The notes under the pieces: model-generated
Databases searched by the model: none
Seen by the model: only the letters and a program-made list of their open reading frames with translations
What the model was told of the DNA's origin: nothing
In this document: one piece after another, positions 1 through 7,406 of the stretch
Layout: the number at the start of each line of letters is the position of its first letter
How positions within the stretch are numbered: position 1 is the stretch's first letter
Made by a program: the position numbers and the translations under genes
DNA from: an uncultured Prevotella sp.
GTDB taxonomy: Bacteria; Bacteroidota; Bacteroidia; Bacteroidales; Bacteroidaceae
NCBI GenBank assembly: GCA_905202125.1
Contig: CAJKQX010000088.1
Span: 1 to 8,245, forward strand
Direction: 5' to 3'
Length of the DNA: 8,245 bases

Positions 1-54
1 GAAGTCTTTTTCAAAAATATTTCGTAATGTTGCACTTGCTGGTTGACTCTACAT
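1..54 (+). mobile_element. 3' end of an IS element, probably IS30 family (partial)
   Basis: The first 27 bases read in frame as the last eight residues of a protein, EVFFKNIS, followed by TAA at 25-27. IS30-family transposases typically end in a motif like RPRKxLGxxTPxEVF, so EVF close to the stop fits that C-terminus. The bases after the stop (about 28-54, with TTGCACTTG and then GGTTGACTCTACA) resemble the terminal repeat that follows the stop in many IS30-family elements. The same 54 bases recur exactly, reverse-complemented, at 8191-8244. The exact outer edge is uncertain by one to three bases around 51-54 because no target-site duplication can be seen. The rest of the element would lie to the left of the window. 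The repeat is seen directly; the family assignment rests on remembered features and is moderate. Confidence 0.62.
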
Positions 55-402
55 ATCGGCGCAATCGCATCCGTGTATCGTCTTTTTTCGGTTTTTCATT
101 CTTCCGGCACCGGAATAATCCCTATTTTTGTATTCCAAATTGCCGTAATTCAATGTATGCCAACTCATTTTTTTGCCATTCTTGGAAGTATGCTCTTCCG
201 AAGGAAAGAGTAACGGGATAGTAACGTAACTCTTGCTTCAAATGGCTTTTTAATGGCATTCAGTGGCTTTGCCGAAATGTTCGTCAGATTCGCTAAGGTG
301 CTTTGTTTCAATGTTCCTTCACCATTTTTCTCTCTTTCTCAGTTTTTTGTTGTATCTTTGCATAAGATAACCCTGAAAGATAAAAACAATACATATAAAT
401 AA
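55..402. other. Gene-poor region between the IS end and pyrK
   Basis: This A/T-rich stretch of about 350 bases has no convincing gene. It holds a short perfect inverted repeat at 102-115 (TTCCGG-CA-CCGGAA), whose imperfect arms extend outward a few more bases, and the pyrK promoter at its right end. A minus-strand frame from 259 down to 122 could encode 45 residues (MPLKSHLKQELRYYPVTLSF and onward). It has no recognisable family and is not long enough to exceed chance. A plus-strand frame at 27-221 begins inside the IS end and looks spurious. The region may be the remains of a gene or control region interrupted by the IS, but nothing in the sequence proves that. Confidence 0.5.
353..360 (+). 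promoter_or_regulatory. Probable promoter -7 box for pyrK-pyrD
   Basis: TATCTTTG matches the Bacteroidota primary sigma factor -7 consensus TAnnTTTG and is followed by a C, as is common. No good TTTG -33 box lies 19-21 bases upstream; that stretch is T/C-rich. Transcription would start about 5-8 bases downstream, giving a leader of roughly 35 bases before the pyrK ATG at 403. No Shine-Dalgarno sequence precedes the ATG, and the bases just before it are A/T-rich, which is normal for this phylum. Confidence 0.6.
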
Positions 403-1179
403 ATGAGAAAATGTGTTCTTGACCTTACGGTCATTTCGGTAAACAAACTGAGCGACAAACATGTACTCATACGTCTGACTGACGACAAGCCCCTGCCCGA
501 CATGTTTCCGGGCCAGTTTGTCGAGGTGAGGGTGGACGGTTCGCCAACCACTTTTCTTCGTCGCCCGATATCAATCAACTATTTCGACAAGGAGCGCAAC
601 GAGATGTGGCTCCTCGTGGCGGCTGTGGGTGACGGCACAAAGAAGCTGTATCAGCTCTCAGCAGGAGACAAGTTGAACTGTCTGGTACCTCTCGGCAATA
701 GCTTCACCATGCCCGAATCGGCATCGGAAAAGACACTATTGGTGGGTGGAGGCGTAGGTGTGGCACCGCTACTTTTCCTCGGCAAGAAGATAAAAGAAAG
801 CGGCGGAGAACCCACGTTCCTTCTCGGTGCACGCACGAAGGACGACATCCTCGAGCTGGATATGTTCGAAGAGACAGGTAGGGTGTTCACAACGACCGAA
901 GACGGGTCGCACGGCGAGAAGGGTTTTGTGACCAACCATTCCATCTTGTCGAAGGAAAATTTCGACCTCATCTCGACATGCGGACCCAAACCGATGATGA
1001 TGGCCATCGCACGATACGCTTACAAGAACAACATCGAATGTGAGGTATCGCTCGAGAACAAGATGGCTTGCGGCGTGGGAGCATGCCTGTGTTGCGTGGA
1101 GAAAACAACCGAAGGCAACACCTGTATTTGTAAAGAAGGTCCTGTGATGAATATTAAAAAGTTGTTATGGCAGATTTAA
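403..1179 (+). CDS. pyrK: Dihydroorotate dehydrogenase B, electron transfer subunit
   Basis: PyrK is the FAD and [2Fe-2S] subunit of class 1B dihydroorotate dehydrogenase. It passes electrons from dihydroorotate, oxidised on PyrD, to NAD+ in pyrimidine synthesis. The 258-residue length is normal for the family. In order, the protein shows a ferredoxin-reductase-like FAD domain with RRPISI at about residues 53-58, an NAD-binding domain with the glycine-rich GGGVGVAPL at 115-123 and CGPKPMM at 193-199, and a C-terminal cluster motif. The likely cluster ligands are Cys223, Cys228, Cys231 and Cys243, in a CX4CX2CX11C pattern ending in CKEGPV. Cys230 and Cys241 are extra cysteines next to the ligands. 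The ATG at 403 gives the expected N-terminus. The last 13 bases overlap pyrD, so the subunits are probably translationally coupled. The gene is intact. Confidence 0.95.
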   Translation: MRKCVLDLTVISVNKLSDKHVLIRLTDDKPLPDMFPGQFVEVRVDGSPTTFLRRPISINYFDKERNEMWLLVAAVGDGTKKLYQLSAGDKLNCLVPLGNSFTMPESASEKTLLVGGGVGVAPLLFLGKKIKESGGEPTFLLGARTKDDILELDMFEETGRVFTTTEDGSHGEKGFVTNHSILSKENFDLISTCGPKPMMMAIARYAYKNNIECEVSLENKMACGVGACLCCVEKTTEGNTCICKEGPVMNIKKLLWQI

Positions 1180-2078
1180 ATGTAAGAATAAATAATCTCA
1201 GACTGAAGAACCCTGTGATGACTGCATCGGGCACATTCGGATACGGTCTGGAGTTTGCCGACCTCGTTCCACTCGACGGTATCGGCGGTATCATAGTGAA
1301 AGGAACAACGCTTGCGCCTCGCGAAGGCAACGATTATCCGCGCATGGCGGAAACTGCGTCGGGTATGCTCAACTGCGTGGGACTGCAAAACAAGGGCGTG
1401 GACTATTTCTGCAATAATATCTATCCGCAGATCAAGGACATCAACACGAACATGATTGTGAACGTGAGCGGATCGTCACCGGAGAACTATGCCGAGTGTG
1501 CGGCGCGCATAGCCGAGCTCGAAAACATCCCGGCCATCGAACTGAACATATCCTGCCCCAACGTAAAACAAGGCGGAATGGCCTTCGGAACGACTTGCGC
1601 GGGCGCAGCATCCGTGGTCAAGGCAGTGAGAAAAAGCTACAACAAGACATTGATAGTGAAACTCTCGCCCAACGTGACCGACATATCAGAGATAGCAAAG
1701 GCTTGCGAGGCAGAGGGCGCGGACGCCGTGTCGCTCATCAACACACTCATGGGTATGGCCATAGACATAGAGAAGCGCTGTCCCAAACTGAGCATATCGA
1801 CCGGCGGACTGAGCGGTCCGGCCGTCAAACCGGTTGCACTGCGAATGGTATGGCAGGTGGCTAAGGTCGTAAAAATACCGGTAATAGGCCTCGGCGGCAT
1901 CTGTTCGGCAGAGGACGCAATAGAATTTCTGATGGCGGGAGCAACAGCCATCGAGATTGGAACAGCCAATTTCCTCAATCCGCAAATCACCATCAAGGTG
2001 AGAGACGGCATCAACGAGTGGCTTGACAAGCATGGTTGTACGTCCGTGAACGAGATCATCGGAGCACTGAAAGACTGA
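1167..2078 (+). CDS. pyrD: Dihydroorotate dehydrogenase B, catalytic subunit (class 1B)
   Basis: PyrD is the FMN-containing TIM-barrel subunit that oxidises dihydroorotate to orotate, the fourth step of UMP synthesis, in the cytoplasm. The protein has 303 residues, typical of class 1B. Visible motifs are the N-terminal NPVMTASGTFGYG (15-27), VKGTT with Lys45, NISCPNVK (127-134) with Cys130 in the position of the class 1 catalytic base, VKLSPN with Lys165, INT at 191-193, and the FMN phosphate-binding end GLGGICSAED (241-250) and IEIGTAN (262-268). Class 2 enzymes use serine instead of cysteine and are membrane bound, so this is class 1. Pairing with pyrK immediately upstream assigns it to subtype 1B. 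The start ATG lies inside the pyrK 3' end (13-bp overlap). No other pyrimidine genes are adjacent. Confidence 0.96.
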   Translation: MADLNVRINNLRLKNPVMTASGTFGYGLEFADLVPLDGIGGIIVKGTTLAPREGNDYPRMAETASGMLNCVGLQNKGVDYFCNNIYPQIKDINTNMIVNVSGSSPENYAECAARIAELENIPAIELNISCPNVKQGGMAFGTTCAGAASVVKAVRKSYNKTLIVKLSPNVTDISEIAKACEAEGADAVSLINTLMGMAIDIEKRCPKLSISTGGLSGPAVKPVALRMVWQVAKVVKIPVIGLGGICSAEDAIEFLMAGATAIEIGTANFLNPQITIKVRDGINEWLDKHGCTSVNEIIGALKD

Positions 2079-2158
2079 CGCCAACATGACATAAGGAGTC
2101 CTTAAGGCTTCTGAAACATGCCATTTCAGGTTGACAGACGGGTAACTCCACGAATAAG

Positions 2159-2200
2159 AAAGACGCTGACAATGTATCGTTTGATAATGTCAGCGTCTTT
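2159..2200. terminator. Two-way terminator between pyrD and aroC
   Basis: A perfect 13-bp stem pairs 2159-2171 (AAAGACGCTGACA) with 2188-2200. The 16-base gap can itself pair TATC (2175-2178) with GATA (2183-2186). A T-rich tract (TTTTGTTTTA) follows on the + strand, and TTTCTTATT follows on the minus strand, so it can stop transcription from both converging units. A smaller hairpin at 2111-2129 (CTGAAA, 7-base loop, TTTCAG) and the palindromic stretch TAAGGAGTCCTTA at 2092-2104 lie between it and pyrD. Their role is not clear. Confidence 0.82.
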
Positions 2201-2228
2201 TGTTTTATACAATTGGAAATTTGATTTA

Positions 2229-3305
2229 TCACATTCTGACTGTCCGTGACAACAGGTAATTGTCGAGAATGACCATTGCCGCCATCGCCTCAACCACGGG
2301 TACGGCGCGCGGAAGGACGCAAGGGTCATGCCGACCGCTGACCTTCACGCTGGTCTCATTGCCATTCTTGTCCACAGTGCGTTGCGATGTGAGTATGGTC
2401 GCAACGGGTTTGAAAGCCACCCTGAAATATATGTCCTGACCGTTGCTTATACCGCCCTGTATTCCACCACTATTATTGGTGAGGGTGGATATGGCCCCGC
2501 CGTCGGAAACAAAGATGTCGTTCTGGCTGCTGCCACGAGCACTCACGCCGGCAAAACCAACTCCATACTCAAACCCTTTGACGGCATTGATGCTGAGCAT
2601 AGCGCCTCCCAACGAGGCATGTAGCTTGCCAAACTCGGGTTCGCCAAGCCCTGCCGGACATCCCTTGATGACACACGTGATGACACCACCAACGGTGTCG
2701 CCCTCGCCCTTGAGCCGGAATATGAGTTCCTCCATGCGTTGGGCAGCATCCGGGTCGGGACATCTCACGGCATTGGTTTCTGTGAGCGAGAGGTCGTACT
2801 TGCTGTAATCATTGTCAAGAGCGATGTCGCCCACCTGCGAGGTGTAGGCCTGTATGCTCACACCAATCTTCCTCAAAGCCAACTTAGCCAGCGCTCCGCC
2901 CACGCAACGACTGATTGTCACACGAGCCGAAGAGCGTCCGCCGCCACGATGGTCGCGCACACCGTACTTGGTGTTGTAAGTGTAGTCGGCATGCGAAGGT
3001 CTGAAGATGTCGCGCAGATTGTCATAATCGGCCGAATGCTGGTTGGCATTATAGACCACGAAACCTATCGGACAACCGGTAGTCTTTCCCTCGAACACAC
3101 CACTGAGCAAGGCCACATTATCGGCCTCGTTGCGACTTGTGGTGATGCGACTCTGTCCCGGTCGGCGGCGCTGCAGTTCGCTCTGAATGAAATCCATGTC
3201 CACTTCCACGCCGGCAGGCATACCGTCTATCACACCCCCGACAGCCTCGCCGTGGCTCTCGCCGAAGGTGGTGAGGGTGAATAAACTACCGAAAGTATTT
3301 CTCAT
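2229..3305 (-). CDS. aroC: Chorismate synthase
   Basis: AroC converts 5-enolpyruvylshikimate 3-phosphate to chorismate, the last step of the shikimate pathway and the branch point for aromatic amino acids, folates and menaquinone. The enzyme is a cytosolic homotetramer that needs reduced FMN. The 358-residue length is standard. Signature motifs are TFGESHGEAVGG (13-24) with conserved His18, RRRPGQS (46-52), SHADYTY with His104, RDHRGGGRSSAR (117-128), GVSARGSSQND (253-263) and SGRHDPCV (323-330). All expected conserved regions are present and the frame is intact. It lies 48 bp downstream of the slyD-like gene on the same strand, so the two are probably co-transcribed. Transcription would end at the hairpin 2159-2200. 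No other shikimate genes are near. Confidence 0.97.
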   Translation of the reverse strand: MRNTFGSLFTLTTFGESHGEAVGGVIDGMPAGVEVDMDFIQSELQRRRPGQSRITTSRNEADNVALLSGVFEGKTTGCPIGFVVYNANQHSADYDNLRDIFRPSHADYTYNTKYGVRDHRGGGRSSARVTISRCVGGALAKLALRKIGVSIQAYTSQVGDIALDNDYSKYDLSLTETNAVRCPDPDAAQRMEELIFRLKGEGDTVGGVITCVIKGCPAGLGEPEFGKLHASLGGAMLSINAVKGFEYGVGFAGVSARGSSQNDIFVSDGGAISTLTNNSGGIQGGISNGQDIYFRVAFKPVATILTSQRTVDKNGNETSVKVSGRHDPCVLPRAVPVVEAMAAMVILDNYLLSRTVRM

Positions 3306-3353
3306 CCTGTCTTTTTTATTAATTCATGATTGCCGTCATACCGACGGAGATTA

Positions 3354-4040
3354 TCAATGATGATGTCCGCCGCAGCACTCGCCATCGTGATGATGATGAC
3401 CACACTCGCCGTGACCGTGTCCGCCGCAACACTCATGACCGCCATCATGATGATGATGTCCGCACTCGCCATGTCCATGGCCGCCGCAACATTCGTGGTC
3501 GCCATCATGATGATGGTCATGATGACAACAACATCCGCCGCCCTCATCACTCATGCGATTGAGCATGCCTTCGATTTCTTCATTGGTAGCTTCGCGGCTC
3601 TCTACTACCGTACCTTTGAAATTGAGCTCTGCTCCGGCAAGGGGATGATTGAGATCGATGACCACTTTGTCATCGGTGACATCGAGCACCAGACCGATGA
3701 AACGATTGCCATCCTCGTTTTGCAACGGCACAACGGCATCCTTATAGATATTCTCATGGTCGAAATGACCGTTTATCGAGAAGATGCTTTTATCCAGACT
3801 GAGCACCCTGTCGTCCTCGTATTGGCCATAGGCCTGGTCGCAAGTGAGGTGAAAATCAAACTTTCCACCCTGCTCGATGTCGTACACTTGATTCTCAAAC
3901 TCGTCGAGCGTGATGCCAAAACCGGTGATAAACTGGAACGGTTTGTCTGCGGTGGCCTCCTCGACCATCTCGGTATTACCGTCCGAAATAGCATACAACT
4001 TGTATGCAACCGCTACGTACTTATTTTGTTTCTTATCCAT
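3354..4040 (-). CDS. slyD: SlyD-like FKBP-type peptidyl-prolyl isomerase with His/Cys-rich tail
   Basis: This is a SlyD-family cytosolic prolyl cis-trans isomerase and chaperone, 228 residues long. The FKBP core includes GFGITLDEFE (40-49) and AYGQYEDD (70-77). The inserted chaperone flap covers about 78-125. The SlyD hallmark DLNHPLAGAELNF is at 129-141. The tail (167-228) is unusually rich, with 22 His and 11 Cys in 62 residues, arranged as two copies of a 20-residue unit plus a partial third. In Escherichia coli SlyD a similar but shorter tail binds nickel and other metals and helps hydrogenase maturation; a metal role here is an inference by analogy. The ATG at 4040 is preceded by an A/T-rich leader. 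No signal peptide is seen. The stop is 48 bp upstream of aroC on the same strand, so the two probably form one unit. Confidence 0.92.
   Translation of the reverse strand: MDKKQNKYVAVAYKLYAISDGNTEMVEEATADKPFQFITGFGITLDEFENQVYDIEQGGKFDFHLTCDQAYGQYEDDRVLSLDKSIFSINGHFDHENIYKDAVVPLQNEDGNRFIGLVLDVTDDKVVIDLNHPLAGAELNFKGTVVESREATNEEIEGMLNRMSDEGGGCCCHHDHHHDGDHECCGGHGHGECGHHHHDGGHECCGGHGHGECGHHHHDGECCGGHHH
3357..3497 (-). repeat. 60-bp tandem repeat coding the SlyD His/Cys tail
   Basis: Two complete 60-bp units lie at 3438-3497 and 3378-3437, followed by a partial third (about 3357-3380, encoding ECCGGHHH). By hand alignment the complete units share 49 of 60 bases. Their 20-residue products match at 19 of 20 positions; the exception is G201 against E221. 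Nine of the eleven base differences are therefore synonymous and the other two make up that single change. The unit peptide is HECCGGHGHGECGHHHHDGG. The repeat is protein coding and is not a CRISPR array or an intergenic repeat. Confidence 0.88.
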
Positions 4041-4093
4041 AATTCTGATTTAATGGTTTGTTTCATTTTGCTGAAAGTCAGTGTATATGTCGG

Positions 4094-4101
4094 CAAAGAT
4101 A
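4094..4101 (-). promoter_or_regulatory. Probable promoter -7 box for slyD-aroC
   Basis: Read on the minus strand this is TATCTTTG followed by G/C-rich bases, a perfect match to the Bacteroidota -7 consensus TAnnTTTG and identical to the box in front of pyrK. The -33 region has only a partial match (TTTC rather than TTTG, 17 bases away). The leader to the slyD ATG at 4040 would be about 45-50 bases. No Shine-Dalgarno sequence is evident. Confidence 0.58.
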
Positions 4102-4242
4102 GTAAATTAAATTGACATGAAAGCCATTCCACACAAACAAAAGGTCCGGAACAAGAAACAGACAAATGTTAATAATATGTTAAAATCAATATATGGGCGG
4201 CACTGTTCATTCATTAAATGTGTGCAATATCGTATTTTTTTC

Positions 4243-4267
4243 TTTATTTTGCGTTAATTTCAGGTGG
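4243..4267 (+). promoter_or_regulatory. Possible promoter -7 box and ribosome binding site for the S8 protease
   Basis: TTTATTTTG at 4243-4251 is a near match to TAnnTTTG, one base short in spacing, and would place the transcription start about 15 bases before the ATG at 4274. AGGTGG at 4262-4267 is a Shine-Dalgarno-like run six bases before that ATG. This supports 4274 as the start over the in-frame upstream ATG at 4193. Both elements are weak matches. Confidence 0.35.
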
Positions 4268-4273
4268 GTTAAT

Positions 4274-6475
4274 ATGAAAAAGATAATATCCTCATTGTTG
4301 CTGTATCTGATTTTTGCAACAAACGTAGCAAGTGCCAAAGCCGACTATTCCAAGCTGTCATCATTCATGCGCATGGTGTTGTCTGAGATGAAAACCGGAC
4401 GTATGGAGAAGATAATAAAAGCCCACGATGCGCGCGGCAATCGTCCGGGAATATGTGCCTTTGTACGTATCAGCAATCGGGCCGACAGTATTCTTGAGGC
4501 CAACGACTGCCGGCGGCTGGCACGTTTTGGCGACATCTACATCGCCGACATTCCCCTCAACCGCATCGAGGCGCTCTCCAACGACAAGTACGTGACACGT
4601 ATCGAGAGCGGACGCGGCACACAGACGTGCAACGACTCGGTGGCCATACAGATAGGTGCCGACGCCGTGTATGCGGGCAAGGGACTGCCGCAGGCTTTCA
4701 CCGGGCGAGGGGTGGTCATGGGGATACAGGATGTGGGGTTCGACCTTACCCATCCCAACTTTTACAATCGTGACAAAAATGAGTACCGCATAAAACGTCT
4801 GTGGGACCAACTGGCATATACGGAGCGTGGCAACAGCATGTACGTGGGAGCCGAATACACAACCGAAGAGGACCTGCGTGACGCCGGATGCACGGCCGAC
4901 GGCACGAAGGAAACTCACGGCACACTCACCTTAGGCGTGGCTGCGGGTGGCGGTGCGGGCACCAAATATCGCGGCATCGCATACGAGAGCGACATCTGTC
5001 TGGTGAGCAACGCCGTGGGCTCGAACATCGAATTCATCAAAGAGGAGGATCTCTACAAATACACCTACGCCACCGACGCCTTAGGATTCAAATACATCTT
5101 CGACTACGCCGAACAGATGGGGCAACCGTGCGTGATATCGTTCAGCGAGGGGTCGTTGCAGGATTTCAGAGGCGACGACATGCTTTATTACGAGGTATTG
5201 AAAAGTCTTACGGGACCGGGACGTATCATCGTGTCGGCGGCAGGAAACACGGGCAATTACAAGAACTACATACACAAGACCGCGGGACGCGACGGCGCGG
5301 GCACATTTGTCATGCTCTATGCCGACAAACCGCTCACTCTCACAGCCAAATCGGCGCAAAAGTTCGACCTGCGTTTCGTGACTTACGACGCAGAGAGGGA
5401 CACGCTTGACATATCCACGGCGGACGTATTGGCGAGCACCGACTCCACGCTGACCGTGACAAAGACAATGAGCGGCAGCGAGTACAAGGTCAACATCGAT
5501 GCTTACCGATCGTGTTATGACGATGCGGAGACGGTGTACGACATCTACGTCACCGGCCCGCTGCACATCGGAATGATCACTCCCCTGTCGGTGGAAATAC
5601 GCGGAAAGGAGGCTGACGTGGAACTTTATCGCGGCAACTGCGAGATGCGCTCCAACCCCATCAATCCTGCTCTGGCCGACGGAGACGTGAGCCACGGCAT
5701 CAACTCGCCCTCGAGCGCACCGGCCGTGATATGCGTAGGTGCCACATCCTACCGCTCGCGATTTGTAAACCATGCCGGCGAACTGATCATCAACGACTAT
5801 GGCAGCAACGGCAGGCGGGCCGACTACTCATCCGTTGGACCAACATACGACGGCCGTACCAAACCGGAAGTGATGGCGCCGGGAACAAACATCATCACCT
5901 CGACAAGCAGTTACTACATCGAGAACAATCCCGGTGACCTCCAACTGATCACCTCTACATTCCAAGACGACGGCCGCACCTACGGATGGATGGGTGCCAC
6001 GGGCACATCGATGTCGTCGCCCGTGGTGGGCGGAACCATTGCTCTATGGTTGCAGGCACGGCCCGATCTCACGCCTGATGATGTCCTCCGACTGATGTCG
6101 AGAACGTGCACACCAATGACTAACGCAAGCGGCACTGCCGACAACATGTGTGGCTACGGGCAGATAGACGCCTACCGGGGATTGCTGGATCTGCTCGGAC
6201 TGAGCGGAATAGACACCATAGAGAAGCATCAACCGCAGTGCGTGACGTTCGGCGTGAACAGCGGGAGGCTGCGCCTCATGTTTGCCCGTGATCCGCAGCA
6301 ACCTGTCACTATGACTATATATAATATGGAAGGAGCGGCGCTGAGACATTTCAACATCGATGTGAGCGGCAACAAGTACGATACCGACCTCACATGGTTG
6401 CCTCGTGGCATATACTTAGTGCAGCTCAACAGCCGATACCGGGAATTCACCGGGTCAACACTCATAAGACTGTGA
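4274..6475 (+). CDS. Secreted S8 (subtilisin-like) serine protease with T9SS sorting domain
   Basis: This is a 733-residue exported subtilase. I chose the ATG at 4274 because it gives a clean Sec signal peptide (MKKIISSLLLYLIFATNVASA, residues 1-21, cut after ASA); the in-frame ATG at 4193 would put 27 residues in front of it. The catalytic triad is Asp153 in GIQDVGFDLTHP, His215 in THGTLT and Ser579 in GTSMSSP. Asn325 in AAGNTG is the oxyanion residue. Between Asn325 and about residue 475 lies a beta-rich insert that splits the catalytic domain, followed by SSAPAVICVGAT. Residues of about 678-733 (VTMTIYNMEG, LPRGIYLVQL, final STLIRL) look like a type A T9SS C-terminal sorting domain, which directs secretion or surface anchoring in Bacteroidota. 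The substrate is unknown. The M48 lipoprotein gene starts 93 bp downstream on the same strand. Confidence 0.92.
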   Translation: MKKIISSLLLYLIFATNVASAKADYSKLSSFMRMVLSEMKTGRMEKIIKAHDARGNRPGICAFVRISNRADSILEANDCRRLARFGDIYIADIPLNRIEALSNDKYVTRIESGRGTQTCNDSVAIQIGADAVYAGKGLPQAFTGRGVVMGIQDVGFDLTHPNFYNRDKNEYRIKRLWDQLAYTERGNSMYVGAEYTTEEDLRDAGCTADGTKETHGTLTLGVAAGGGAGTKYRGIAYESDICLVSNAVGSNIEFIKEEDLYKYTYATDALGFKYIFDYAEQMGQPCVISFSEGSLQDFRGDDMLYYEVLKSLTGPGRIIVSAAGNTGNYKNYIHKTAGRDGAGTFVMLYADKPLTLTAKSAQKFDLRFVTYDAERDTLDISTADVLASTDSTLTVTKTMSGSEYKVNIDAYRSCYDDAETVYDIYVTGPLHIGMITPLSVEIRGKEADVELYRGNCEMRSNPINPALADGDVSHGINSPSSAPAVICVGATSYRSRFVNHAGELIINDYGSNGRRADYSSVGPTYDGRTKPEVMAPGTNIITSTSSYYIENNPGDLQLITSTFQDDGRTYGWMGATGTSMSSPVVGGTIALWLQARPDLTPDDVLRLMSRTCTPMTNASGTADNMCGYGQIDAYRGLLDLLGLSGIDTIEKHQPQCVTFGVNSGRLRLMFARDPQQPVTMTIYNMEGAALRHFNIDVSGNKYDTDLTWLPRGIYLVQLNSRYREFTGSTLIRL

Positions 6476-6568
6476 ACCACCATGTGGCACCATCCATACA
6501 ATGACACATCGGCAACCATACATCATCAGGACAGAATATTAAAACAAAACATTAAATAAAACAACGAG

Positions 6569-7390
6569 ATGAAAAGTACAAAATTTTTAATTATCGCCGT
6601 AGTGGCCCTGCTGCTCGCGGCTTGTGGAACAACACGTACAGTGCCCATCACGGGTCGCAAACAAAACATTCTGGTGAGCGATGAACAGATAATGAGCCTG
6701 AGCAATCAGGAATACACCAAATACATGCAGTCGGCCAAATTGTCTACCGACAAGAAAAACACCGAAATGGTGAAGCGCGTGGGACGCAATCTGGCAACAG
6801 CCGTACAGACTTATCTCAAAAACAACGGTATGGAGGCTGACATTAAAAATTATAATTGGGAATTCAACCTCGTCAAGGATGCTTCGGCCAACGCATTCTG
6901 TATGCCCGGCGGAAAAATAGTTGTCTACGAAGGACTGCTGCCATACACCAAGGATGAAGCATCTCTCGCCATCGTCGTAGGCCACGAGATTGCCCACGCC
7001 GTGGCAAAACATTCGGCCGAACAGATGAGCAAACAAATCAGAAATCAGTACGGCACACAGATACTCGGCAGTGTGCTCAATGCCGCAGGAGTGGGCTCCA
7101 ACACCACACAACTGGCTCAAATCATCGCACAGAAAGGATTCCAGTTCCGCAGTCTGAAATACTCGAGAGACCACGAGAACGAAGCCGACCGCATGGGTGT
7201 GATTTTCGCCGCCATGGCCGGATACAACCCCAGCGTGGCCATCGACTTCTGGAAACGTATGTCGCAAGGCAACGGCAATACGTCTGACATCTTCAGCGAC
7301 CATCCGTCGGACGCCAAACGCATAGCCGCCATACAAAAGAACATGCCGGAGGCAATGGCCTACTACAACGCTGCAAAGAACAAGAAATAA
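6569..7390 (+). CDS. M48-family zinc metallopeptidase lipoprotein
   Basis: This is a 273-residue envelope protease of the M48 family, in the group of BepA/LoiP-like proteins that act in the periplasm on outer-membrane or misfolded proteins. The signal peptide ends in a lipobox LAAC, with Cys19 as the lipidated residue; Gly20 follows, with no retention signal apparent. The zinc site is HEIAH (His139, Glu140, His143), with a third ligand probably Glu203 in HENEADRMG. His245 in DHPSDAKR corresponds to the conserved C-terminal HP motif that controls the active site in BepA. No tetratricopeptide extension follows, so it is shorter than BepA and closer to the stand-alone lipoprotein type. The specific substrate cannot be told. 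It lies 93 bp after the S8 gene and 16 bp before the acetyltransferase gene. No clear promoter was found in the 6476-6568 gap. Confidence 0.92.
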   Translation: MKSTKFLIIAVVALLLAACGTTRTVPITGRKQNILVSDEQIMSLSNQEYTKYMQSAKLSTDKKNTEMVKRVGRNLATAVQTYLKNNGMEADIKNYNWEFNLVKDASANAFCMPGGKIVVYEGLLPYTKDEASLAIVVGHEIAHAVAKHSAEQMSKQIRNQYGTQILGSVLNAAGVGSNTTQLAQIIAQKGFQFRSLKYSRDHENEADRMGVIFAAMAGYNPSVAIDFWKRMSQGNGNTSDIFSDHPSDAKRIAAIQKNMPEAMAYYNAAKNKK

Positions 7391-7406
7391 ATGATGTCTT
7401 CACTAA

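Noticed and set aside
27..221. 64-residue + strand frame beginning inside the IS end
   Set aside because: It starts within the IS terminal repeat and crosses into host DNA; its composition (Phe, Arg, Asn, Ser rich) is that of non-coding A/T-rich DNA.
122..259. 45-residue minus-strand frame
   Set aside because: It is too short to exceed chance, has no recognisable similarity and no clear promoter or ribosome binding site. It is described under the gene-poor region only.
3333..3347. Small hairpin (CCGTC, 5-base loop, GACGG) between slyD and aroC
   Set aside because: The stem is only five bases and no T-run follows on the minus strand, so it is not convincing as a terminator; read-through into aroC is more likely.
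3361..3540. Regular 60-bp periodicity that could suggest a CRISPR array or satellite
   Set aside because: The period is an exact multiple of three, encodes the His/Cys tail in frame, and has no unrelated spacers.
3330..4115. 261-residue open frame on the + strand opposite the slyD-like gene
   Set aside because: It lies antisense to a gene with clear SlyD motifs. Its length comes from the repetitive His-tail codons read backwards, giving low-complexity Met/Thr/Ala runs, and it matches no family I know.
4193..4273. Upstream in-frame ATG adding 27 residues to the S8 protease
   Set aside because: The extension would bury the signal peptide, which begins cleanly at 4274, and that ATG also has the better ribosome binding sequence.
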